Assembly: GCA_017985985.1 (NCBI GenBank)
Contig: JAGNWK010000001.1
Span: forward strand, 34,494-98,493
DNA length: 64,000 nucleotides
Direction of reading: 5' to 3'
Source: Oligoflexales bacterium
GTDB taxonomy: Bacteria > Bdellovibrionota_B > Oligoflexia > Oligoflexales > Bog-1112
Under the pieces are notes generated by a model that was not told where the DNA came from, made no database searches, and saw only the letters and a list, made by a program, of their open reading frames with translations. Of the stretch, positions 34,855 through 43,289 are shown one piece after another (position 1 is the first letter of the stretch; every line of letters begins with the position of its first letter). The position numbers and the translations under genes are program-made.

Positions 34855-36327
34855 TTATTGGAAAGAAGGTGGAAGATGAGAAAAAGGCGTAAATAACAAT
34901 GGCCTAGGGGCTTCTGGAGAAGGAACGCTAGCGTTTGGAACCGCTGCAGGAAACATGTGTGTAGGGGTAGGGCTATAGGGGTGTGCTGCAGCATAGTGGT
35001 TACCAAAAAGGATGATGTTTGCAACTTGGGGTGTGATCTCTTCACCTGGATCAACAACAAGATGGGGATTGATAATTGTGTATAACATAACACCAGGATT
35101 AGCTGGAGCTGGTAAAAACACGTTGATCGTTAGTTCCCAAAAATAGGCGACGAGGTGCAATTCATAATCTGTTAACCAAAATTCACTTTTAGAAAGGGCT
35201 TCAAGGTAGGCTTCTAGATACTCTTCCCAAGGGACCAAAGGCCCAAGCTTAAAGTGGTCTTGAATAGCGCTAGCTAAGATCTCCATGAAATGATCGCTAT
35301 TTGCTCCCTCTAATTTGGCTCTAAGCCTTCTTATCAATTCACCTCGGTTTATATCTTTTCCAGTGACGCGAGCAAGGGATGTGAAAGCGCAATCTCCATT
35401 TCCCTCTACGTTCTCGATCATGAACTGGGTCATGATACCTTCTGCTGCTAGAGCTTGGACGATCGTCCCCGAAGTTCGGACCTCATGTTTAACCTGTGCA
35501 AAGAATCTGGCAATAATTTTGGTTTGCCTAACAGGACCCCGATGAGATTGTCCTGAAGTCCAAAGCAGGACGGTCGCAGACAGTTGTTGTTCGGCGCCTA
35601 GTTTTAGTCTGTTTTGCATGTGACGGAAGGCCGCGATCTCTTCTCCTTTAGTGCTAATAAAAATCGAAGAAGCTGGATATCGCCTCATGAGACTAAAGGC
35701 TATTTGAGCTTCGCTGAGGTCGTCTTCCCTGCTCAATCTAACCCTGGGGGGCTTACCCTTCAGGGTTGGTGGCCCAGCAAATAAATGGACAAAGGGTCGA
35801 TCGCTGAGGTCGAGAAGAACATGGATTGACTCTTGATCATGCTTATTGATGTAGTAGCAAAATTTTCCCAGGTAAGGCATTTCCATTCTATGAAAAGACT
35901 CAAAAAATTCTTTAAGAGCTTCTTTTTTTTGGGATTCAAATTTTTCTGGTGTTTCAAAAATTGGCGTGTCTGTTAGAATTGATTTTCGTTCTAGCATAGC
36001 CCGCGTTGGGATCACAACAAAAAAGCTTGCTCCCTGTCCTACCAGATATGTTATCGCATGAGCTATGTTCCGAAAGGAGCCGGAAGGCTTTCTAATCATG
36101 GCTAAGAAGGCATCCCAACTGAGTGCGATCTGGAGATTTTGATAAGCCTGAGTTCCTTCTCTTTTGCCCAGCATTCCAGCTTCGGCTAAGCTTGTTATCG
36201 TCTGCTCAGGACTTTGATCCCACAACTCAAGATCGGCCTCGCCACCCTGGCTATGATCAGTGAAAGAGAAGAATAAGCAGGAAAGAAATAAAATGATTAA
36301 GATATTGTGATGAGCTTTTATTTTCAT
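34855..36327 (-). CDS. Exported OTU-type cysteine protease (candidate deubiquitinase)
   Basis: A 490-residue exported protein (signal peptide ILIILFLSCLFFSFTDHSQG). Residues about 302-450 fit an OTU domain: the catalytic-cysteine motif ENVEGNGDCAFTSLAR (D312, C313; family pattern GDGNCLF) and the histidine strand IILFGNHYAAAHPY (H444), with the helix WLTDYELHLVAYFWEL between. Residues 40-300 are a large N-terminal region I do not recognise, and the C-terminal 40 residues are Pro-rich. OTU proteases remove ubiquitin; bacteria lack ubiquitin, so the natural target would be a host protein (inference). The D before C replaces the usual N, which should be checked. Confidence 0.8.
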   Translation of the reverse strand: MKIKAHHNILIILFLSCLFFSFTDHSQGGEADLELWDQSPEQTITSLAEAGMLGKREGTQAYQNLQIALSWDAFLAMIRKPSGSFRNIAHAITYLVGQGASFFVVIPTRAMLERKSILTDTPIFETPEKFESQKKEALKEFFESFHRMEMPYLGKFCYYINKHDQESIHVLLDLSDRPFVHLFAGPPTLKGKPPRVRLSREDDLSEAQIAFSLMRRYPASSIFISTKGEEIAAFRHMQNRLKLGAEQQLSATVLLWTSGQSHRGPVRQTKIIARFFAQVKHEVRTSGTIVQALAAEGIMTQFMIENVEGNGDCAFTSLARVTGKDINRGELIRRLRAKLEGANSDHFMEILASAIQDHFKLGPLVPWEEYLEAYLEALSKSEFWLTDYELHLVAYFWELTINVFLPAPANPGVMLYTIINPHLVVDPGEEITPQVANIILFGNHYAAAHPYSPTPTHMFPAAVPNASVPSPEAPRPLLFTPFSHLPPSFQ

Positions 36328-36534
36328 TTAAAACCTTTAAATACTATATTGAAATCTAAAAAGATAGATAAGACACTTGTCATGTGGAAATTAAATTGAG
36401 AATAGAAGAGATCCCTTCTGTCTTCTTATATATACTCTACATTTGTAGCAGATTAGGATTCAAATTTGCAGCCATAGGATGCAATATCATGGCAAGGAAA
36501 TCAAGTTCTGAGATAGACAGTAAGGGAGTGAACC

Positions 36535-37155
36535 ATGACGAGTAGAATAGATTCTATTGATTGGAATGAGTCCTATATACAAAAAGATGCTCCATGGGAT
36601 AGTGGAGAGGTTTCTCCAGAGTTTCGATCCCGATTTGTGGAGTGGAAGATCGATTCCTTTTCTCATCCGCGAGTATTGGATATTGGTTGCGGTAGTGGGA
36701 CAAATGCTATTCATCTCGCAAAACACCAGTTTCATGTTACAGCCTGTGATCTTTCTCCGGAAGCCATTTCTTTGGCCAAGAGGAAGGCACAGGACAGTTC
36801 TGTGTGTGTGGAGTGGATGTGTGCAGATTTCTTGACGCATGATTGGCGGTGCCCACCTTTTCCTCTATTGATAGATAGGGGCTGCTATCACATCTTAAGG
36901 CATGTCAATCTTAATCGCTTTCTTACTGTTCTTGATCAATTGACGCATAAGGGGAGTTTGTTCTTTGTCCTTACGGGTAATAGTCATCAAACTGGTGAGG
37001 AGGGTCCTCCAAAAGTTTCTGCAGAAGAACTTTGCCAAGAATTGGGTCAAGTTTTACATCTTAAAGATTTACGAGAATTTCGTTTTAGCAAAGTTCGTAT
37101 AGGGGATAGGGAAACAAATCCGTTAGGTTGGTCGTCTGTTTGGGAAAAACATTAA
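36535..37155 (+). CDS. Class I SAM-dependent methyltransferase
   Basis: A 206-residue methyltransferase of the thiopurine/tellurite-resistance-like group. The N-terminal WNESYIQKDAPWDSGEVSPEF is typical, and the SAM-binding motif is VLDIGCGSGTNAIHLA, followed by VTACDLSPEAI. Substrate unknown. A good ribosome-binding site (AAGGGAG) precedes the ATG. The 207 bases upstream of it hold no recognisable feature. Confidence 0.87.
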   Translation: MTSRIDSIDWNESYIQKDAPWDSGEVSPEFRSRFVEWKIDSFSHPRVLDIGCGSGTNAIHLAKHQFHVTACDLSPEAISLAKRKAQDSSVCVEWMCADFLTHDWRCPPFPLLIDRGCYHILRHVNLNRFLTVLDQLTHKGSLFFVLTGNSHQTGEEGPPKVSAEELCQELGQVLHLKDLREFRFSKVRIGDRETNPLGWSSVWEKH

Positions 37156-37216
37156 ATTTCAGGCGTTCTCAGGGTTGTGCTATCGATGAGGTCTCTTAAT
37201 CGATAAGGGTAATACT

Positions 37217-37681
37217 ATGAAATGGTTCATTCTCAACCTAGTTATTGGCAGCATAGCAAGTGTGGGTGTGCTATTTTTCTTTAAAACAGCACACCTAGTA
37301 AGCAAGATCGTACCGATCGACGGGATAAAAGCGCTAGGCTCTTTCTTCACCCAAAAAGAAGAAAATGCTTATCTCCCTGGTTTGATCATCCATATTGGCA
37401 TAGGAATTATTTTTAGTTTCATTTATACGCTCATCTTTCAAGCTATTCCCATGCGTACAGCTAGCTATAAAATATTTGTTTACTCAGCCCTTGGCATCGG
37501 ACTTGGCCTCAATCACGGTGCAGTCGCTGGGCTCTTGCTGAACATTGGTTTTTCGCGTCATCCGATCGATCACGTCCAGAAACACGCTTTGGGTTTAGCG
37601 CTAACCTGGACAGTCGCTCATGCTGTTTACGGATCCTTGCTGGGTTTCATCTATGGACTTACGGAGGGAATTTTGGAGTAG
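37217..37681 (+). CDS. Four-helix membrane protein of unknown function
   Basis: A 154-residue protein with about four hydrophobic segments and Gly/His-rich loops (GIGLGLNHGAVAGLLL). No family recognised. AAGGG precedes the start. Its last 81 bases overlap the 3' end of the DUF4105 gene on the other strand, which limits how both C termini can change. Confidence 0.75.
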   Translation: MKWFILNLVIGSIASVGVLFFFKTAHLVSKIVPIDGIKALGSFFTQKEENAYLPGLIIHIGIGIIFSFIYTLIFQAIPMRTASYKIFVYSALGIGLGLNHGAVAGLLLNIGFSRHPIDHVQKHALGLALTWTVAHAVYGSLLGFIYGLTEGILE

Positions 37682-38860
37682 GAAGGCATAAAAGATCCAT
37701 AGAGGGCAAAGAAATTTAGCAGTGTTAGAAACGTCCTGAATAAAGACTCCACACGCATAGAGACTTAAGTAAATAAACAAAGCTAAGAGATGAGATTGTA
37801 TATAAAGTCTGAAAAACAGCCTCAAATATTTTCTGAATCCGAAGAAAATAAATATGAAGTCGGTCGGCCAAAAAATCCAGAGGTTAACATTGTGATGTAA
37901 GATGGTTTGTCGGGAGAAAACCCACCCCCAGATGAAAAAAAGGCCAAAGAAACCTGCGAATAGTCCCCATAGAGTGGAATAAAATGAGAGAAAGGAAGGG
38001 TAGAACTTGCTTTCTTTATATTTCAAGAAAAATCCAAAACATAAAAACAGCGTGCCGATGGAGATGATCCAAGGAAAGAGTTCATTCGAAGTGTGAGGGA
38101 TCCGGTCTCCTTGAATTAAGACCTCTGTCGCAGCGAACAATTTTGTTCCAGGGATCACCTGACCAGAGTCATCAATTTGTGGAATCTTCTGGATGTGATC
38201 ATAAAACATCAGGGGATGAAACATTTCGATCCAAGCATTATTTTCTCTTTCCAGTTCGCTGTTTGAAACAAGGTCTAAGAAAAAGGTGATCCATGGACGG
38301 TCAATAAAAATTTCACGCATATGGCTACGTAAAGTTAAATTAGCCAGTTTATTGCGGGTATGTTCTGCTAGTTGGCCATGTAAGGCTTCATTGAGTAAAT
38401 CTCGAACAATAGTTGCACAGTTATTATAGATGTAATGATATACGTAATATTTTTTTTCAGGCTCTAGACGATGAGTAACGAGTTGGAATAATTTCTGTTT
38501 TTGAGAAACACTTAAATTTAACTGGTTTTGAAACACAGATCTTTTTTCTGATTTGTAGTACATGAGTAGGGCGTCTACTGGGACTTCATCCACCCAATAC
38601 ATTATAGGTTCGCTTAAAAAATCAATATACCAATGAGGAGGGTAGCTATAAGTTCCCCAGCTTAATGAGGTGTCATCGCCAGTCTTGGTATTTGTTAGGC
38701 GCAGGACGATGTGACCGACGCTAGCTATAAGATCACGGCCTGTATCTACAGTTATAATACGAACATTTAAGTCATTGAAATCAGTGGGTGGAGCAAACAA
38801 TCCATAGGAGGGACTCGAAAACAAGCCAAGCATAAACAGATAAAATATTCTCTTTAGCAT
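37601..38860 (-). CDS. DUF4105 (Lnb-like N-terminal domain) membrane protein
   Basis: A 419-residue protein. After a signal peptide, residues about 30-230 match DUF4105, whose characterised member Lnb transfers a lipoprotein acyl chain. The key residues appear present: His 50 in ASVGHIVLRL and Cys 148 in YIYNNCATIVRD. The C-terminal third has about five membrane segments. Lnb is known from low-GC Gram-positives, so lipoprotein modification here is inference; Gram-negatives normally use Lnt. It overlaps the convergent membrane-protein gene by 81 bases. Confidence 0.8.
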   Translation of the reverse strand: MLKRIFYLFMLGLFSSPSYGLFAPPTDFNDLNVRIITVDTGRDLIASVGHIVLRLTNTKTGDDTSLSWGTYSYPPHWYIDFLSEPIMYWVDEVPVDALLMYYKSEKRSVFQNQLNLSVSQKQKLFQLVTHRLEPEKKYYVYHYIYNNCATIVRDLLNEALHGQLAEHTRNKLANLTLRSHMREIFIDRPWITFFLDLVSNSELERENNAWIEMFHPLMFYDHIQKIPQIDDSGQVIPGTKLFAATEVLIQGDRIPHTSNELFPWIISIGTLFLCFGFFLKYKESKFYPSFLSFYSTLWGLFAGFFGLFFIWGWVFSRQTILHHNVNLWIFWPTDFIFIFFGFRKYLRLFFRLYIQSHLLALFIYLSLYACGVFIQDVSNTAKFLCPLWIFYAFLLQNSLRKSIDETQQGSVNSMSDCPG

Positions 38861-38918
38861 AGTCTCTTTCGGGTATGATAAATTTCATTCTATATCTGCA
38901 TCTATCGGTTTTTCATAG

Positions 38919-39200
38919 GTTTTCTTAAGCTCGGAGCGGTTTTCTTAAGCTCGGAGTATTTATCTCAGAACCTCGTCATTGCGAGCGCAGCGAAGCAATC
39001 TCCGTGTATAGGCAAGATTGCTTCGTTGCCTCCAGCTCCTCGCAATGACGAAATGGCAGAACCTCGTCATTGCGAGCGCAGCGAAGCAATCTCCGTGTAT
39101 AGGCAAGATTGTTTCGTTGCCTCCAGGGCAGGCTCCGTCGAGGGGTTTCGAGTTAAAACAAAACAGACAAGTAAAGTTCCCCTAACTGAAGGACATTAAA
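38919..39200. repeat. Repeat cluster: 20-base tandem, two CGTCATTGCGAG copies, chimeric tail
   Basis: The 494-base gap upstream of the adaptor gene contains a 20-base tandem (GGTTTTCTTAAGCTCGGAGC, 38919 and 38939). A full repeat (38974-39050) ends AATGACG, complementary to its start. A second copy (39065-about 39127) breaks into CAGGCTCCGTCGAGGGG of the other repeat family. The tail to 39200 (TCGAGTTAAAACAAAACAGAC) matches the tail after the copy at 63473. Nothing else is evident in the gap. Confidence 0.8.
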
Positions 39201-39378
39201 TGACTGCAGATTTCGTTGAAAATCCTGTAATAAAAACATGAGCTAAGAGCTAACCGTTTGTAAAAATATGTAGAGTTATGTTTTATTGATAAAGAATAAA
39301 TTTATTTGACCGAAAATCAACAAGTCTGAACGGTGACTGGAAATCTTACGAATCGTGACAAAGTATGTGGGAATAGGT

Positions 39379-40470
39379 ATGAAATATTGTCATTTTTGGT
39401 CAATAGTGATGTGTTTTGAAGCTGTTCTCGTAGCAGGGAGTGGATTAGCTTTTGAAGAAAAAATAAAGAGGGAAAAGATTGAAGTTGAACTCAGCCCATC
39501 AAGTATAAGGTCAGAACTAGATTTGGCCTGCCAAGTGTACCCTAAATCATCTCAAAGTATTTTTGTTCAAGAAAATCATGAAAACATCAAATCTATTTTG
39601 AAAAATGAAGGCGAAATGGTTGTTAATAATGAGGTAATTGCTGTTAGTTCGGACACAGATTTGATGAATCATATTTCAGATAAAGATAATGAAATTAGAG
39701 CTGCCGCTAATGCATTGAAAAAAGCTGAAAATGAAAAAAAAGAATTAGAGCGTGAATATAACGATAAAAAAAATGGCGCTACTAAGAACATGATTGCTGC
39801 GAATGATTTAAAATTAAAATTCACACAAATTGAAGTCAAAAAGATAGATATTCTTCGCTTGAAATCAAATTTTCAAAAAATTGAATATGAAAAAAAAGAG
39901 TTAGAGCAACAGGCTAAAATTGGCTCTTACAAAGCAAAAATGGATGGAGTTATCTCATTTTTAATTAAGGAAAAAGATAATCTTAATGGCTTGCTAAACT
40001 CTTATAAGGGTGATTTGTTGGCGACTATTGAAGGTACTGGTGCTTATGCCCTGCGTTGTACGGCTATGGATTTTCAAATAGGAAAGCTGGTTTTAAAGCA
40101 AAAAGGTACGTTTACCTTTGAGGGGTCTTCGAAAGAAAGATCTTGCGAAATTAGCGGTTTGCACCCAGTTAAAAAAGATGATGAATTTGGCTTTTTTGAA
40201 CTGGATTGTTCTTTCAAGGAAGAACAGCAAATTTTGCGAAATGGTTTGCTTGCGAGAGTGTCTTTTTATAGTGGAGAGACACTGGTTGAAAAGACTTTGC
40301 CTTGGAATGCCGTTAAAAAAATAGGCAAAAATTATTCTGTACAAGTGAAATCTAGCGATTCATCTGGCTTTAAAACAACTCAAGTGAAGCTTGGTCGTCA
40401 TGGACTCTATCGAGTAGAGGTTCTTGAAGGTCTAAAGAAAGGCGAAAAAGTTTTAGCTGACTTGTGGTGA
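39379..40470 (+). CDS. Periplasmic adaptor-like protein (HlyD/MacA type)
   Basis: About 363 residues from the ATG at 39379, which opens a signal-like segment; a GTG at 39355 is also in frame. A long coiled-coil (about residues 95-205, Lys/Glu-rich, KKAENEKKELEREYNDKK) is followed by a beta-barrel and membrane-proximal region, ending VEVLEGLKKGEKVLADLW as in efflux adaptors. The lipoyl half near VVNNEVIAVSSD is weak. The base composition is clearly A-rich compared with the flanks. It resembles the adaptor at 44805-45911 and is convergent with the ABC permease gene. Confidence 0.75.
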   Translation: MKYCHFWSIVMCFEAVLVAGSGLAFEEKIKREKIEVELSPSSIRSELDLACQVYPKSSQSIFVQENHENIKSILKNEGEMVVNNEVIAVSSDTDLMNHISDKDNEIRAAANALKKAENEKKELEREYNDKKNGATKNMIAANDLKLKFTQIEVKKIDILRLKSNFQKIEYEKKELEQQAKIGSYKAKMDGVISFLIKEKDNLNGLLNSYKGDLLATIEGTGAYALRCTAMDFQIGKLVLKQKGTFTFEGSSKERSCEISGLHPVKKDDEFGFFELDCSFKEEQQILRNGLLARVSFYSGETLVEKTLPWNAVKKIGKNYSVQVKSSDSSGFKTTQVKLGRHGLYRVEVLEGLKKGEKVLADLW

Positions 40471-40529
40471 TCATTCTTGAAGCGATTAAACTGCGTCGAG
40501 AGTTCCTAAGGGGAGTGTTTCTAGGCTAA

Positions 40530-41693
40530 TTACATTCGTAGTGCTTCGTAGGGGTCGAGCCGAGAAGCGCGTAGAGCTGGCAGCATACCGAACCCTAGGC
40601 CGATACAAATTGAAAAAGCAAATGAGATGCTCACCACCACCGGAGATATAGTGGATTGTACATTCATCATTCTCGCCATGAGTACCCCACAATAAACTCC
40701 AAGAATCGATCCAAGGATACATCCTCCAATGCAGATGAAAACAGCTTCCATAAGAAACTGGAAGAGGATCACGAGGCCTTTTGCTCCTAAGGCTTTTCTT
40801 AGACCAATCTCTTTTTTGCGCTGAGCGACTGATAAGAGCATGACATTCATAATCCCAACGCCACCTGTGATAAGGCTGATGATAGCGAGTGACAGTCCCG
40901 CAAAATTGAAGCTATCCGAAATTTTTTTGCTGGCTGCAATTGTGCTGGCTGCGTCACTGATATAAAAATCATCTCCAAATTTTGGCTTTAAAATAGTCGA
41001 AGCTATTTTTCGAGTGAGCATGGCATAAGTCGCTGCTTCCGTTTTGATTGTAACTGCACTTTGCAGGCTTGATTTTGGGACGATTGAGTCAAGAAAATTG
41101 ATCGGAACAATGATCGCATTGTCAGCTTCATTTCCTTTTCTTTTCAAAACACCTATGACACGAATGGCAAAGAGCTTGTCTTTGACTTTTAAATAGCCCT
41201 TCTGCCCTATGTAGGGCCCATCAGCTAGTACTTTTGTAGCAGCTTCTGCACCCAAAATAGTGTCAAAATTTTTAGAGTAGGCACCTTCTTGATGGAAGTA
41301 AGAGCCCTTTTTCAGATCCAATTGATTCAAACTGAAATAATTTTCGTCAGCCCCGATCAGACTAAGATCAAGTTCCTTGTCTTGAAATCGAATTTTTCCA
41401 TTCGATGTTTTTGTCATAGAAAGTTGGCTAATATAAGGGATATAAGTCTTTAAAAATTCTAGATCCGATGTGTTGACTGTGTATTTAGGATTTGGATAAA
41501 TTCTCAACCAGACCAAGTCAATGCCCATGTTCTGCATTTGTTCTGCAATTTGTTTTTTTGAACCCTCGATGGTACTCAGTGTGGCAATGAAGGCCGCGCT
41601 ACCAAAGAGAAGCCCAACCATAGTCAAGATAGAGGTTAACTTACTGATCATCAGATTTTGTATAGATAATCGGATTAAACCTAGGAAAAACAT
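40530..41693 (-). CDS. MacB-like ABC permease (FtsX domain)
   Basis: A 387-residue inner-membrane protein with an N-terminal helix (ILTMVGLLFGSAAFIA), a periplasmic MacB-type domain and three C-terminal helices with the FtsX core VAQRKKEIGLRKALGAKG. The last helices end ALRASRLDPYEALRM, the standard MacB/LolE end. It lies 9 bases after the ATPase gene. In MacB both domains are in one protein; here they are separate genes. Exported substrate unknown. Confidence 0.88.
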   Translation of the reverse strand: MFFLGLIRLSIQNLMISKLTSILTMVGLLFGSAAFIATLSTIEGSKKQIAEQMQNMGIDLVWLRIYPNPKYTVNTSDLEFLKTYIPYISQLSMTKTSNGKIRFQDKELDLSLIGADENYFSLNQLDLKKGSYFHQEGAYSKNFDTILGAEAATKVLADGPYIGQKGYLKVKDKLFAIRVIGVLKRKGNEADNAIIVPINFLDSIVPKSSLQSAVTIKTEAATYAMLTRKIASTILKPKFGDDFYISDAASTIAASKKISDSFNFAGLSLAIISLITGGVGIMNVMLLSVAQRKKEIGLRKALGAKGLVILFQFLMEAVFICIGGCILGSILGVYCGVLMARMMNVQSTISPVVVSISFAFSICIGLGFGMLPALRASRLDPYEALRM

Positions 41694-41702
41694 CTTTTGA
41701 TC

Positions 41703-43289
41703 CTATTTTTGAAGGGCAAGTTCCAGTAAGTCTTTTAACGAAAGAGGGTCTTTTAAAAGGCCTTGCATAGTATCTATAATTCTTTTTTGGACGGTGGGTT
41801 CGTTTTCTTTTTTTAGACGTTCAGTCAGTAAACTCAGAGCAAGGTGTGTGTCAATAAATTGCACTACCCAAGCTGCTGACGTACGAAACATACTGTTATC
41901 GGAGTCGAGCATATCCTTGATAATGTTAGTTATTAACTCTTTTTCATAGGGCAGCAGAGACTTCAAGGCGTTGGTTCTAGCGCGTGGGTGTACGTCGAGC
42001 AGGTACTTCTTGATACTCTCCCTTAGGTGAGGATTACTGCTGAGAAAGCCTTCTAGGACTTCGATCGCATTAGCACGAACCCGTCCATCTGTGTCGGGAA
42101 GTGATTTTTCAATGAGAGCTAAGGAAACCTGATCACCCCAACCTTTCATAATGGCTAAGGCAGAGGATCTCACCCGTCCATCCTTATCCTCTAAAGACTT
42201 CTCGATGAACGTTCGAGCGTCTTCACTTAAACTGGCTACGGGTTTAGTGCGAAAGTTGTTGATAGCAAGGAACCTCACCCACTCATTGCTATCGTTGAAG
42301 GTAAGTTTACATAGCGATTCAGCAAAACTTGCTTCAAGGAACCTGCAGTTTCTCATCACTTCTGCACGGATACTCCAATCGCTATGCTCAACAAGCGTCT
42401 GTATGATGGCTCGAGCTTCAGGAGTATTCCATTTGCTAAAGGCCCGGACAGCAAAAAGGAGAGTCTGGGTCTTGTGTTCGATGGAATTATAAAGATTATA
42501 GATAGGTGCAAAGTCTTCCGGCAGCTGTCGCTTATCATTAATGATAATGTCCCAGAGCGTATCGACGAAGTGGTCTTTCTCATCTCTCTGCTCGAGTCCA
42601 GCAAAAATTGGATTTTGTACCACATCGTCACGGGTAATCAATCCATCTTCCAGATAAAGAATACGTTTGGCGTACTTACAGTGATGCAAAGAGTGCGTAA
42701 CTTGTACGACGGTATGCCCATGTGAATTGAGCTGTTGCAGCAGAGCCATAATCTCTGTGCCTGTTTTGGGGTCCAAAGCTCCAGTTGGTTCATCGGCGAA
42801 GAGAAAGAGTGGATCACTGACGAGGGCTCTTGCAATCGCGACTCTTTGCTTTTGTCCACCGGAGAGTTGGTTAGGACGGTGGTTGGCCCACTTAAGCAGA
42901 CCGACTGCTTCTATTTTATCTAATGCTTTTTGCTTTGCTTTGAAAGGACTCATCTTACGGTAAAACAGAGGGAGCATGACATTTTCAACGATAGATAGCC
43001 CCGGCAAGAGATTAAAATCTTGGAAAATAAATCCAATTTTTTGATTGCGAATGGTGGAGAGTGCATCTCCAGACATAGTTGAGACATCTTTATCCATCAG
43101 GAAATATTTGCCACTCGTCGGTGTGGCTAAGCAGCCTAATATAGAGGAAAGTGTAGACTTGCCCGATCCGCTGGGGCCCATGATGGAGACGAACTCACCT
43201 TTATCAATGGTGACAGAAATCCCCTTAAGAACTTGAATAGTCTTATTTCCTAAAGGAAACTCTTTTTTAATGCCTTCAAGACGGATCAT
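41703..43289 (-). CDS. MacB/LolD-type ABC ATPase fused to C-terminal HEAT repeats
   Basis: A 528-residue protein. Residues 1-225 are a complete ABC ATPase: Walker A GPSGSGKST (38-46), Q-loop region FIFQDFNLLPGLS, signature LSGGQKQRVAIARAL, Walker B LFLFADEPTGALDP and switch His in VVQVTHSLHHC. Residues about 260-525 are helical repeats of HEAT/PBS-lyase type, e.g. SLEDKDGRVRSSALAIMKGW and SLPDTDGRVRANAIEVLEGF. The two halves are in one frame without interruption. MacB ATPases normally lack such a tail. The start overlaps the TolC-like stop. Confidence 0.9.
   Translation of the reverse strand: MIRLEGIKKEFPLGNKTIQVLKGISVTIDKGEFVSIMGPSGSGKSTLSSILGCLATPTSGKYFLMDKDVSTMSGDALSTIRNQKIGFIFQDFNLLPGLSIVENVMLPLFYRKMSPFKAKQKALDKIEAVGLLKWANHRPNQLSGGQKQRVAIARALVSDPLFLFADEPTGALDPKTGTEIMALLQQLNSHGHTVVQVTHSLHHCKYAKRILYLEDGLITRDDVVQNPIFAGLEQRDEKDHFVDTLWDIIINDKRQLPEDFAPIYNLYNSIEHKTQTLLFAVRAFSKWNTPEARAIIQTLVEHSDWSIRAEVMRNCRFLEASFAESLCKLTFNDSNEWVRFLAINNFRTKPVASLSEDARTFIEKSLEDKDGRVRSSALAIMKGWGDQVSLALIEKSLPDTDGRVRANAIEVLEGFLSSNPHLRESIKKYLLDVHPRARTNALKSLLPYEKELITNIIKDMLDSDNSMFRTSAAWVVQFIDTHLALSLLTERLKKENEPTVQKRIIDTMQGLLKDPLSLKDLLELALQK

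Noticed and set aside
34803..35093. 96-codon minus-strand frame overlapping the OTU gene
   Set aside because: It is another-frame shadow of the OTU C terminus with no plausible start signal.
38974..39127. Possible CRISPR array
   Set aside because: The two copies are long, abut without regular spacers, and also occur singly elsewhere; no cas gene is present.
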